A stretch of DNA of 64,000 bases from Sphingobacterium cavernae (GTDB lineage: Bacteria; Bacteroidota; Bacteroidia; Sphingobacteriales; Sphingobacteriaceae), in assembly GCF_008520265.1 (NCBI RefSeq), contig NZ_VIQM01000054.1:1-64000 (forward strand), read 5' to 3'. Below are positions 34,917 to 43,122 of the stretch, one piece after another (position 1 is the first letter of the stretch; each line of letters begins with the position of its first letter). The position numbers and the translations under genes are program-made. The notes beneath the pieces were generated by a model. It did not search any database. It saw only the letters and a list, made by a program, of their open reading frames with translations, and was not told the DNA's origin.

Positions 34917-35051
34917 ATGTATAGTTCAAAAGCCTTTTTCACTGCTAATAAACAAGTTTTTAATAAACTTGTAGCGATGGCTTTTGCATTCTATAATAGG
35001 ATGAATTGTCCAATTTTGCGATTTCGACGACCTATTCTGCCTCGAGCTTGA
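34917..35051 (+). CDS. Putative arginine operon leader peptide
   Basis: From ATG 34917, the first after the promoter, 44 codons end at TGA 35049-35051. The tail reads MNCPILRFRRPILPRA: four CGA arginine codons within ten codons just before a strong hairpin. An internal ATG at 35001 would give a 16-residue version. Position before an arginine synthesis operon and Arg codons at the stop are the signs of a ribosome-stalling attenuator. The peptide itself resembles no family I know. Confidence 0.6.
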   Translation: MYSSKAFFTANKQVFNKLVAMAFAFYNRMNCPILRFRRPILPRA

Positions 35052-35142
35052 TTTCGGAGGCAGAGCACATTAGCTTCAATCGAATTCGTGTAGCTCTACG
35101 AATTTTACAATCCTTAGTTATTCTTTATTTGCACGAGAGTGC
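35037..35142 (+). promoter_or_regulatory. Putative attenuator hairpins of the arginine operon
   Basis: CTGCCTC (35037-35043) pairs with GAGGCAG (35057-35063) across the leader-peptide stop. AATTCGT (35083-35089) pairs with ACGAATT (35098-35104), followed by TTTT. AGAGC (35062-35066) can instead pair with GCTCT (35093-35097), which competes with both. GCAC-GAGA-GTGC forms a small hairpin at 35131-35142. The alternatives fit an attenuator switched by ribosome position on the Arg codons. Confidence 0.5.
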
Positions 35143-35168
35143 GTTAATTATTAGGTCGACATCTTAAG

Positions 35169-35876
35169 ATGACAATTTCAGATTTTTTAATTATTCCTGC
35201 GACAGCTGATCATGTGATTTATGCTGATGCAATTTGTAACGAAATGTTTGAGTCTGCAAAAGCTCGTGGAACGGGTATTGCTAGACGCAAGCCAGAGTAT
35301 TTAGCGAAAAAAATGGAAGAGGGGAAGGCGGTCATTGCGTTGCATAAGGATGGACGTTGGGCAGGTTTTTGCTACATCGAAACGTGGTCGCATGGCGATT
35401 ATGTGGCGAATTCAGGTCTTATTGTGAGTCCTGAGTTTCGTAAAGTAGGATTGGCAAAAGCAATTAAAAAGCGTGTATTCGAGCTATCGCACGAAAAATA
35501 TCCAAAAGCGAAAATTTTCGGTTTGACAACGGGTCTTGCTGTGATGAAAATCAATTCCGAATTAGGGTACGAACCAGTTACTTATTCGGAGCTTACGCAA
35601 GATGAGGAATTCTGGGCGGGTTGTAAAAGCTGTATCAATTACGATATTTTGGTGAGCAAAGAACGCAAAAACTGTATGTGTACAGCTATGCTTTGGGATC
35701 CAGAAGAGAAGGCTAAAGAGTTGGAAGAAAGATTGAAGCGTAGAGCAGAAGCCAAAATACGTTTGGAAAGAATTTCGAAAAAACAATCTTTATTAAAACG
35801 TATCGAAGCAAAGTTGTGGCGCTCGACAAAGAAATTTGTGGCAACTGTGTTTCCTACACGTGCAGAAACAGCATAG
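35169..35876 (+). CDS. GNAT acetyltransferase, candidate N-acylglutamate synthase
   Basis: 235 residues. A GNAT fold occupies about 5-140 (GFCYIETW; the acyl-CoA loop region FRKVGLAKAIKKR at 90-102; MKINSELGYEPV). Four cysteines follow (Cys152, Cys155, Cys169, Cys171) in a CxxC...CxC pattern that could bind Zn or Fe-S, and then a long Arg/Lys/Glu helix (about 180-215). It is the first structural gene after the arginine leader and lies 68 nt before argG. The pathway needs an N-acylglutamate synthase and no argA or argJ is visible, so this is a good candidate; no activity is proven. Confidence 0.8.
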   Translation: MTISDFLIIPATADHVIYADAICNEMFESAKARGTGIARRKPEYLAKKMEEGKAVIALHKDGRWAGFCYIETWSHGDYVANSGLIVSPEFRKVGLAKAIKKRVFELSHEKYPKAKIFGLTTGLAVMKINSELGYEPVTYSELTQDEEFWAGCKSCINYDILVSKERKNCMCTAMLWDPEEKAKELEERLKRRAEAKIRLERISKKQSLLKRIEAKLWRSTKKFVATVFPTRAETA

Positions 35877-35944
35877 TTTATTAATTCGTACATTTGTAAA
35901 GCTTTAGCGATAAAGCATTTTACCATAAAATATAGCATAAAAGA

Positions 35945-37132
35945 ATGAAAAAAGTAGTTTTAGCATTTAGTGGTGGTTTAGATACATCGTTTTGTTGTAT
36001 TTATTTGACTAAAGATTTGGGCTTGGAAGTACACTCTGTAGTCGTAAATACAGGTGGATTTTCTGCTGAGGAATTAAAAAATATCGAAGCTCGTGCATAT
36101 GAGTTGGGAGTGAAATCACATACCACAATCGACGAGACTGAAAACTACTACCGCGAAACTATAAAATATTTGATTTTTGGTAATGTGTTGAAGAATGCAA
36201 CTTACCCATTATCAGTTTCCGCAGAACGTGTGTGTCAAGCAACAGCTATCGCGAATTATGCAAAGAAAATCGGCGCAGAATCCGTAGCGCATGGCTCTAC
36301 AGGTGCGGGTAATGACCAAGTTCGCTTTGATATGATCTTCAATACCTTGATTCCAGGTGTTGAAATCATTACGCCAATTCGTGATTTGAAATTATCTCGT
36401 GAGGCTGAAATTGAATATTTAGGTAAGCATGGTTTCCCATATAGCGCTGAAAAAGCTAAATACTCAATTAACAAAGGGCTTTGGGGTACTTCAGTTGGTG
36501 GTGCAGAGACTTTGACTTCAAACCAATACTTACCAGAATCAGCTTGGCCAACAGCTGCTACTTCTACAGAACCACAAACGGTTACAATAGATTTTGAAAA
36601 AGGTGAGCCTGTAGCATTGAATGGTGAGAAAATCGGTGCAGTAAAAGTTATCCAACAATTACAAGATTTAGCACAGCCTTACGGCATTGGTCGTGATATT
36701 CACGTAGGTGACACCATTATCGGTATCAAAGGTCGTGTAGGTTTTGAAGCTGCTGGTCCGATTATTTTGGTAAAAGCACACCATACGTTAGAGAAACATA
36801 CGTTAACAAAATGGCAATTGGCGTGGAAAGATCAAATCGCTGCATTCTATGGAAACTGGATGCACGAAGGTCAGATGCACGATCCTGTAATGCGTGACAT
36901 CGAAGCATTTTTATCTTCAGCACAAGAGACTGTTACAGGTCGCGTGATTGTGGAATTGCACCCATACCGTTTCGTAATCGTAGGTATTGAGTCAGCGCAC
37001 GATTTGATGAATAATAAATTTGGTAGCTACGGCGAGATGAACGAAGGTTACACTGGAGATGATGTAAAAGGATTCTCAAAAATCTTCGGAAACCAAACTA
37101 TCATTTGGCATAAAGTAAATAACAAAGGCTAA
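35945..37132 (+). CDS. argG: Argininosuccinate synthase
   Basis: 395 residues. It starts MKKVVLAFSGGLDTSFCCIY with the PP-loop SGGLDTS. It contains AHGSTGAGNDQVRFD and YSINKGLWGTSVGG, typical of the bacterial enzyme. It joins citrulline and aspartate with ATP, the penultimate step of arginine synthesis. Its stop overlaps the start of the next acetyltransferase gene by 1 nt (TAATG). Confidence 0.97.
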   Translation: MKKVVLAFSGGLDTSFCCIYLTKDLGLEVHSVVVNTGGFSAEELKNIEARAYELGVKSHTTIDETENYYRETIKYLIFGNVLKNATYPLSVSAERVCQATAIANYAKKIGAESVAHGSTGAGNDQVRFDMIFNTLIPGVEIITPIRDLKLSREAEIEYLGKHGFPYSAEKAKYSINKGLWGTSVGGAETLTSNQYLPESAWPTAATSTEPQTVTIDFEKGEPVALNGEKIGAVKVIQQLQDLAQPYGIGRDIHVGDTIIGIKGRVGFEAAGPIILVKAHHTLEKHTLTKWQLAWKDQIAAFYGNWMHEGQMHDPVMRDIEAFLSSAQETVTGRVIVELHPYRFVIVGIESAHDLMNNKFGSYGEMNEGYTGDDVKGFSKIFGNQTIIWHKVNNKG

Positions 37133-37578
37133 TGATTGTCCTTGGTACATTAGATAATTTACATGATTTAGTGGGCCTATTCGATCAATATAGAATTTTT
37201 TATAAGAAAGATTCTGATCTAGAAGGAGCTGCAAAATTTTTATCTGATCGTATCCTAAACAAAGAGTCTGTTATTTATATCTATTACGATAAAAATACTG
37301 CGGTAGGGTTTACGCAACTCTACCCTAAATATTCTTCAGTACGAATGGTGCGAAACTGGATTTTGAATGATCTATTCGTGCTGAAAGAATATAGAAAAAC
37401 TGGGATAGCCACTCAGTTGATCAATAAAGCTATTGAATTTGCAAAATCCAATGATGCAAATTTTGTGCAGTTAGAAACCCAAGTTGATAATCTTGTAGCA
37501 CAAGAGCTCTATCAACATTTAGGCTTTGAATTGCAGGGACCTGATGCAGAATTCCTGCTTTATAAAAAGTTTATATAA
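37132..37578 (+). CDS. GNAT-family N-acetyltransferase in the arginine operon
   Basis: 148 residues with a single GNAT domain: LNDLFVLKEYRKTGIATQLI holds the acetyl-CoA loop (YRKTGIA), and VQLETQVDNLVAQELYQHLGF follows. The substrate is unknown. It overlaps argG by one base and is followed 15 nt later by argC, so it is co-transcribed and probably translationally coupled. It may act on an arginine-pathway intermediate. Confidence 0.85.
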   Translation: MIVLGTLDNLHDLVGLFDQYRIFYKKDSDLEGAAKFLSDRILNKESVIYIYYDKNTAVGFTQLYPKYSSVRMVRNWILNDLFVLKEYRKTGIATQLINKAIEFAKSNDANFVQLETQVDNLVAQELYQHLGFELQGPDAEFLLYKKFI

Positions 37579-37593
37579 ATCTTAACTTTCAAT

Positions 37594-38613
37594 ATGAGCA
37601 AAATAAGAGTAGGAATAATCGGTTCGGCAGGATATACTGGTGGTGAATTATTACGTATTTTGATATTTCATCCCGAAGTAGAAATAGTGTTTGCAAACTC
37701 TGCTTCCAATGCTGGTAATAAATTATATGCTGTACACAACGATTTATTCGGTGATACAGAATTAGAATTTTCTTCGGATTTCCATTCGGATATTGATGTG
37801 TTGTTTTTGTGTGTGGGACATGGAGATGCCCGCAAGTTTTTGGATGCTAATCCTATTGATATTTCTGTGAAAATTATTGACTTGTCACAAGATTATAGAT
37901 TGCACGCAAACACTACTTATCAAGGTCAAAACTTTGTCTATGGTTTGCCAGAATTGAATCGTGAAGCGATTAAAAATGCACAATATATAGCAAATCCAGG
38001 CTGTTTTGCAACGAATATTCAATTGGCATTATTGCCTTTGGCTTCAAAAGGCCTTTTGCCTTCGCAAATTCATATCAATGCGACGACAGGTTCGACAGGT
38101 GCTGGTCAAAAACCAACAGCAACATCTCATTTCTCATGGCGTAATAACAACTTGTCTGCATACAAATCTTTTGAGCATCAACATTTGCAAGAAGTATCAG
38201 AGTCTTTGGATCAATTGCAAAATGGGTTTCTACCAGAATCGGAAAAATCATTATTAGAAAGAGCTGCGGAGAAAATCAACTTCGTGCCACAACGTGGAGA
38301 TTTCACGCGTGGTATTTTCTCAGCAATTTATGTAGATTCGGATTTGACAGAAGATGAAGCTTATGATTTGTATAATTCATACTATGCTTCGCATCCTTTT
38401 ACATCAGTTTCCAAAGCAAATATTGATTTGAAACAAGTTGTGAATACGAACAAATCTATCATCCATTTAGAAAAACATGGTAATAAGTTGTTGATTCTAA
38501 ATGCTACGGATAACTTATTAAAAGGAGCCTCCGGTCAAGCTGTTCAGAATATGAACTTAATGTTCGGCTTAGAAGAACGTACGGGACTTAATTTAAAATC
38601 CATAGGATTTTAA
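37594..38613 (+). CDS. argC: N-acetyl-gamma-glutamyl-phosphate reductase
   Basis: 339 residues. The NADP-binding start is VGIIGSAGYTGGELLR, the catalytic Cys137 lies in NPGCFATN, and a substrate-binding region GSTGAGQKPTATSHFSWR follows. It reduces N-acyl-glutamyl phosphate to the semialdehyde in arginine synthesis. argD, argF, argB and argH, which often follow in this phylum, are absent from the window, so the pathway genes are split. Confidence 0.95.
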   Translation: MSKIRVGIIGSAGYTGGELLRILIFHPEVEIVFANSASNAGNKLYAVHNDLFGDTELEFSSDFHSDIDVLFLCVGHGDARKFLDANPIDISVKIIDLSQDYRLHANTTYQGQNFVYGLPELNREAIKNAQYIANPGCFATNIQLALLPLASKGLLPSQIHINATTGSTGAGQKPTATSHFSWRNNNLSAYKSFEHQHLQEVSESLDQLQNGFLPESEKSLLERAAEKINFVPQRGDFTRGIFSAIYVDSDLTEDEAYDLYNSYYASHPFTSVSKANIDLKQVVNTNKSIIHLEKHGNKLLILNATDNLLKGASGQAVQNMNLMFGLEERTGLNLKSIGF

Positions 38614-38628
38614 TCCATAAAAGATTTC

Positions 38629-38664
38629 TATTTTTGTAAAGCCATCAAGACCTGTTGGCTTTAC
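38629..38664 (+). promoter_or_regulatory. sulP promoter box and 5' hairpin
   Basis: TATTTTTG at 38629-38636 is an exact -7 box. GTAAAGCCA (38636-38644) and TGGCTTTAC (38656-38664) form a 9-bp stem with an 11-nt loop directly after it, ending 8 nt before the ATG. The stem could end the upstream arg transcript or shape the sulP leader. It also covers an in-frame TTG at 38655. Confidence 0.5.
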
Positions 38665-38672
38665 TTATTTCT

Positions 38673-40193
38673 ATGGCATTTGATACATTCGATTTTTCAA
38701 AAGTAAATTTCAAGAACGAGATTTTGGCTGGGCTTACTGTTGCAATGACGATGATTCCAGAATCTTTGTCCTTCGCCATTTTAGCTGGATTGACTCCATT
38801 GATGGGATTATATGCTGCATTCTTGATGGGGATTGTAACTGCTATTTTGGGCGGAAGACCTGGCTTGGTTTCTGGCGGAGCAGGAGCCACCATTGTTGTT
38901 TTGATGGCTTTGATTGTGTCGCATGGTGTTGAATATCTGTTTGCTGCAATTATATTAGGCGGTTTTTTTCAGATTTTAGTCGGTGCATTTAAGTTAGGAA
39001 AATTTGTACGTTTGATTCCGCAACCTGTTATGTATGGATTTTTGAACGGTTTGGCGATCATTATTTTTATGGCACAAGTTCAGCAATTTAAAGTGATGGA
39101 GGATGGAGTGTCGTCTTGGATGTCAGGGACAAGTTTGTATGTGATGGGCGGATTAACGCTGCTAACAGTTTTGATCGTATTGGGGTTTCCAAAACTGACT
39201 AAAGCTGTTCCAGCTTCTTTAGTAGCAATTATTATAACAGCAGCACTTGTTTTTTTCTTTGGAATTGATACAAAAAAAGTTGTTGATATTGCTTCGGTTA
39301 GTGGATCATTACCTTCGTTTCATATACCTATGGTGCCATTTAATTTGGAGACATTAGAAATTGTGTTTCCTTATGCCTTAATCATGGCTGGTGTTGGACT
39401 GGTAGAGTCATTGTTAACTCTAAGCATGGTCGATGAAATCACGAATACGAAAGGAAATTCTAATCGTGAGGCTATGGCACAAGGCACAGCAAATATTGTT
39501 AATGGATTTTTCGGTGGGATGGGAGGCTGCGCGATGGTGGCACAGACATTGGTGAATCTGGATGCCGGTGCACGCACGCGCATAGCTGCAGTAGTAGGAG
39601 CGATGGGAATTTTGATTGTGATACTTGTGGGTGGACCTGTGATTGAGCAGATTCCAATGGCTGCTTTGGTAGGTGTAATGATGATGGTTTCTATTGGTAC
39701 ATTTCAATGGGCCTCCTTTAAAGTGCTCAAGAAAATGCCAAAATCGGATGTTATAGTGGGGATTTTGGTCGCAGCAATAACGGTGTTAAGACACAATTTA
39801 GCAGAAGCAGTTTTAGTAGGGGTAATAATTTCTGCGCTCGTATTTGCTTGGGATAATGCTAAGCGCATACGTGCACGCAAAAGTATCGACGAATTTGGAA
39901 ATAAAATATACGAAATTTACGGTCCATTATTCTTCGGATCGACCAGCAATTTTATAGAAAAATTTGACATCGAAGAAGATCCAAGTGTCGTAATTGTAGA
40001 CTTGAAAGAATCTCGAGTCGTCGATATGTCGGCTATTGAAATCTTGAATAAACTTACTGATAAATACGCAAAAGTCAATAAGAAAGTAGTCCTACGGCAT
40101 TTGAGTAAAGACAGTGTTCGTCTTTTGGAGAATGCTAAAGGAATAATTGAGGTGAATATAGAAGAAGATCCGACCTATAAAGTAATGCCGTAG
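38673..40193 (+). CDS. SulP-family anion transporter with STAS domain
   Basis: 506 residues from ATG 38673; the in-frame TTG upstream lies inside the leader hairpin. About 10-12 membrane helices (residues about 20-400) follow the SLC26/SulP pattern (AGLTVAMTMIPESLSFAILAG, GGAGATIVV, MAQGTANIVNGFFGG). A cytosolic STAS domain (about 425-506) has IVDLKESRVVDMSAIEIL. It transports sulfate, bicarbonate or similar anions; the exact ion cannot be told. Confidence 0.92.
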   Translation: MAFDTFDFSKVNFKNEILAGLTVAMTMIPESLSFAILAGLTPLMGLYAAFLMGIVTAILGGRPGLVSGGAGATIVVLMALIVSHGVEYLFAAIILGGFFQILVGAFKLGKFVRLIPQPVMYGFLNGLAIIIFMAQVQQFKVMEDGVSSWMSGTSLYVMGGLTLLTVLIVLGFPKLTKAVPASLVAIIITAALVFFFGIDTKKVVDIASVSGSLPSFHIPMVPFNLETLEIVFPYALIMAGVGLVESLLTLSMVDEITNTKGNSNREAMAQGTANIVNGFFGGMGGCAMVAQTLVNLDAGARTRIAAVVGAMGILIVILVGGPVIEQIPMAALVGVMMMVSIGTFQWASFKVLKKMPKSDVIVGILVAAITVLRHNLAEAVLVGVIISALVFAWDNAKRIRARKSIDEFGNKIYEIYGPLFFGSTSNFIEKFDIEEDPSVVIVDLKESRVVDMSAIEILNKLTDKYAKVNKKVVLRHLSKDSVRLLENAKGIIEVNIEEDPTYKVMP

Positions 40194-40270
40194 AGAATTT
40201 AAAATTAAAAGATAAAATTTAAAAAACCTTTCTCAGTTTTTAAACTTTGTTTCACTACTCACTATTTAAA

Positions 40271-40645
40271 TTAATATACTTTCGGGGCTTCTAGCAAATC
40301 TGTTACGTATCCAAGGATTTCAATTTCGCTATCACCATCTTCTAACATAGAAAATGTAAGGTAAGCGGCATAAATTTCAGCGCTAAAGACAATATGTTTA
40401 TCACTTATGATTTCATCAACGACATGTTCGTATACATGTATTCCTATGTGCGTAAGTTCATTATGAAGATTTGTGGAGATCGTATTGTGACTTTCTCCCG
40501 ATGCAAATCCTACAATAATATGAAGTATTAGTTTATCGTAGATTTTTGAATCTTCGAAATACTGTAAATACTCTTCGTAATTAAAACGCTGCTTAGCACT
40601 ATTGACAATTTTGTCCCAGATTAGGAATTCTGTTTTTGTTTGCAT
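40271..40645 (-). CDS. Conserved-looking protein of unknown function
   Basis: 124 residues from the ATG at 40645 (MQTKTEFLIWDKIVNSAKQR); longer readings add a lysine-rich stretch coded by AT-rich upstream DNA. The protein is acidic and helical, with no membrane segment or known motif (EEYLQYFEDSKIYDKLILHIIVGFASGES, FSMLEDGDSEIEILGYV). The box TATATTTA upstream is one base from a -7 element. It is monocistronic. Confidence 0.6.
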   Translation of the reverse strand: MQTKTEFLIWDKIVNSAKQRFNYEEYLQYFEDSKIYDKLILHIIVGFASGESHNTISTNLHNELTHIGIHVYEHVVDEIISDKHIVFSAEIYAAYLTFSMLEDGDSEIEILGYVTDLLEAPKVY

Positions 40646-40805
40646 AGTATAAACGTGTTTATAAGTGGTTAGATAAATATAGGTAAAAGATTTTAAATTT
40701 TTAAAAATCTTTCCATTTAATTTGTTGTAAATCAATATTCAATAGTGGAGCATAATTCAATTCGCGCGTTTATATTTTGTATTTTAGAAGCATAAATAAT
40801 AATTT

Positions 40806-41594
40806 ATGGAAATCAATTTACAAGGAAAAAAGGCTTTAGTGGGCGGTAGTACATCTGGCATTGGTAAGTCTATAGCACAGCAATTAGCCGCATGCGGAGC
40901 TAGTGTAACGTTAGTCGCACGGAATGAAGATAGGCTAAAATCTATATTGGCAACATTAGATATAACCAAAAATCAATCTCATCAGTATATTGTAACAGAT
41001 TTTTTGGATTTTGAGGTTTACAAGAAATCTATCACAACCTATTTTTCTAAAAACTCAATAGATATATTGGTGAATAACACGCAGGGACCGAATCCAGGAA
41101 CAGTTCTTGAAAAAACGGATTTCGACTATTTGCAAGCTTTCAACTTATTGTTTCAAAATGCAGTGTTTACAACTAATCTCGCTTTGCAAAAAATGCAAGA
41201 GAATGGTTTTGGACGAATAGTTAATGTATCTTCAATGACAGTGAAAGAACCTCAGGATAATTTGGTGTTATCTAATACAATGCGCACCGCTTTGGTATCT
41301 TGGTTCAAATCTTTATCTAATGCTGTTGCAAAAGATAATATTACGGTTAATTCCGTTATGACAGGTTATTTTGAAACAGAACGATTGACCAGCCTGATGG
41401 AAAACCAAGCTAAGAATGACGCTGTGAGCTTTGAAGAAATTCGAACAAAACGTATTCAATCTGTTCCAGTGCAAAGATTAGGAGATCCAAAAGAATATGG
41501 TTTTTTAGTTGCATTTCTTGCATCAGAATATGCTTCTTACCTTACAGGAGCTTCCATTCCGTTGGATGGTGGAATTGCGAAGACAATATTTTAA
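40806..41594 (+). CDS. SDR-family oxidoreductase lacking the usual Tyr-x3-Lys
   Basis: 262 residues. The cofactor motif is GSTSGIGKSIA, then NNTQGPNPG (NNAG-like) and NVSSMTVKEP. Where most SDRs have Tyr-xxx-Lys, this one reads LSNTMRTAL, with Asn and Arg. The C-terminus PLDGGIAKTIF is typical. A subfamily with such substitutions exists, so it may have different chemistry or bind rather than reduce. The substrate is unknown, and it is annotated FabG-like at most. Confidence 0.85.
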   Translation: MEINLQGKKALVGGSTSGIGKSIAQQLAACGASVTLVARNEDRLKSILATLDITKNQSHQYIVTDFLDFEVYKKSITTYFSKNSIDILVNNTQGPNPGTVLEKTDFDYLQAFNLLFQNAVFTTNLALQKMQENGFGRIVNVSSMTVKEPQDNLVLSNTMRTALVSWFKSLSNAVAKDNITVNSVMTGYFETERLTSLMENQAKNDAVSFEEIRTKRIQSVPVQRLGDPKEYGFLVAFLASEYASYLTGASIPLDGGIAKTIF

Positions 41595-41606
41595 CACAAA
41601 AAACAA

Positions 41607-41636
41607 AGCCTTCCAAATTTTTGGAAGGCTTATTTT
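41607..41636. terminator. Terminator between the SDR and SusD genes
   Basis: AGCCTTCCAAA and TTGGAAGGCT arms followed by TATTTTG. It is symmetric enough to serve both convergent genes. Confidence 0.75.
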
Positions 41637-41641
41637 GAATA

Positions 41642-43105
41642 TTAATTTCTATAACCTGGATTTTGTTGTTGATCTATGACAGGGTTAGCATTAATCTCTG
41701 CTAATGGAATAGGCAATATAGTTTTAAAATGTGATCTATCTATCGTGGCGTCGCGATGTGTTGTTATAATTCCACCTAGCGCATCATCGAAAGAAACTGT
41801 TTTGTTAAGACGCATCATATCGAAAAATCTATGACCTTCTCCTGCAAGTTCCTTAGCCCTCTCATTGCTAATCATATCTTGCGTCACTGTAGCTTCTGTA
41901 GCAGCAGGAAGGTTTGGTGATCTTTTGCGAATTTGGTTTAGATAATTAGCAGCTTTCGCTCTATCAGGAGTTGAAAGTCTCAATGCAGCTTCCGCAGCAA
42001 TAAGATATACCTCAGATAGACGTATCACTTTAATGTTTACAGCAGTTGCATTTCCTTTGCCATCACCAGCTAATGTTGTGCTTCCTGAATATTTGTATAA
42101 TGCGCCTAGTCTACCCAGTTCATCATTAATCATAATACCTTTACGAACATCGTCCGTATCTTCGTTTAATAGATTGATGAAATTTGTACTCGCCGTGAAA
42201 TACCCTAGAGCAGATGTCGTACCATGAGATTTATTTCTGTAATAAATACCTAAGGAAGTCGTTCCTAAATCACCTTCACTTGGTAACATTGCTAATTCAA
42301 AGATAGATTCAGTTCCATATTGTGCAGCCCACGAACCAACCCAGTTTGCATTTGAATATAAGCTATAAGCATTGGATGTTATAATGGATTCTGCAGCAGC
42401 TAATGCATTATTGAAATCTTCTTGGTATAAGTAAACTCTTGCTTGTAATGCTTTATTACCGTAATGATTTATGAAACCATTTGTCTTTGTTTTCGGTAAC
42501 AAATCTTCAGACGCTTTCAAATCTGCTAAAATTTGTGTGTAAACTTCTTCGACGGTATTACGTCCTAATTGATCGTCAGCGCCCAATAGTGTTGTTGTGA
42601 CAGGAACACCAAAAGATGTTTTATTCTCATTGTAGTTCTTTCCATACAACCTTACTAAATCAAAATAAATTAACGCTCTTAATGTTAATGCTTGACCGAT
42701 ATAACTATCAAAATTTTCACCTGATCCGTTTTCTTTTAAAACTTCAATTTGAGTCAATAGGTTGTTTATCTGTGCTAAAGTGTGATATCCTTGAGTCCAA
42801 ATACCCGAATAATTATTGGAAGATTCGCTATGATTGAAGGTGTATAAGTAATCGTAGCCTCTACCTTGAGATACAATAGTGAAGTCTCCGCCTTTTGTAT
42901 CAGCGTATAAAGGGAAATTACGTCCGTAATAATTTGAGTTTGATAATTTGCTCATGATACCTCTCATCATGATTTGTGCGTCAGCAGCAGTCTTTATTGA
43001 TACAGATGCATCCGCCGATTCCGTTGGTTTGACGTCTAGAAAATCACTACACGAGCTGAAAGTCAGAGTAGCAAAAAGGCAAGACGCTATAAATATATTT
43101 TTCAT
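41642..43105 (-). CDS. SusD/RagB-family nutrient-binding outer membrane lipoprotein
   Basis: 487 residues with a lipoprotein signal (FATLTFSSC, Cys19) and DFLDVKPTES after it. Typical SusD motifs are QALTLRALIYFDLVRLYG, VYLIAAEAALR, ERAKELAGEGHRFFDMMR and ILPIPLAEINANP. It caps the partner TonB-dependent channel and binds the ligand at the cell surface. It lies 17 nt downstream of its SusC partner. No glycosidase or protease is adjacent, so the substrate is unknown. Confidence 0.95.
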   Translation of the reverse strand: MKNIFIASCLFATLTFSSCSDFLDVKPTESADASVSIKTAADAQIMMRGIMSKLSNSNYYGRNFPLYADTKGGDFTIVSQGRGYDYLYTFNHSESSNNYSGIWTQGYHTLAQINNLLTQIEVLKENGSGENFDSYIGQALTLRALIYFDLVRLYGKNYNENKTSFGVPVTTTLLGADDQLGRNTVEEVYTQILADLKASEDLLPKTKTNGFINHYGNKALQARVYLYQEDFNNALAAAESIITSNAYSLYSNANWVGSWAAQYGTESIFELAMLPSEGDLGTTSLGIYYRNKSHGTTSALGYFTASTNFINLLNEDTDDVRKGIMINDELGRLGALYKYSGSTTLAGDGKGNATAVNIKVIRLSEVYLIAAEAALRLSTPDRAKAANYLNQIRKRSPNLPAATEATVTQDMISNERAKELAGEGHRFFDMMRLNKTVSFDDALGGIITTHRDATIDRSHFKTILPIPLAEINANPVIDQQQNPGYRN

Positions 43106-43122
43106 ATAAATAATTTCTTAGA

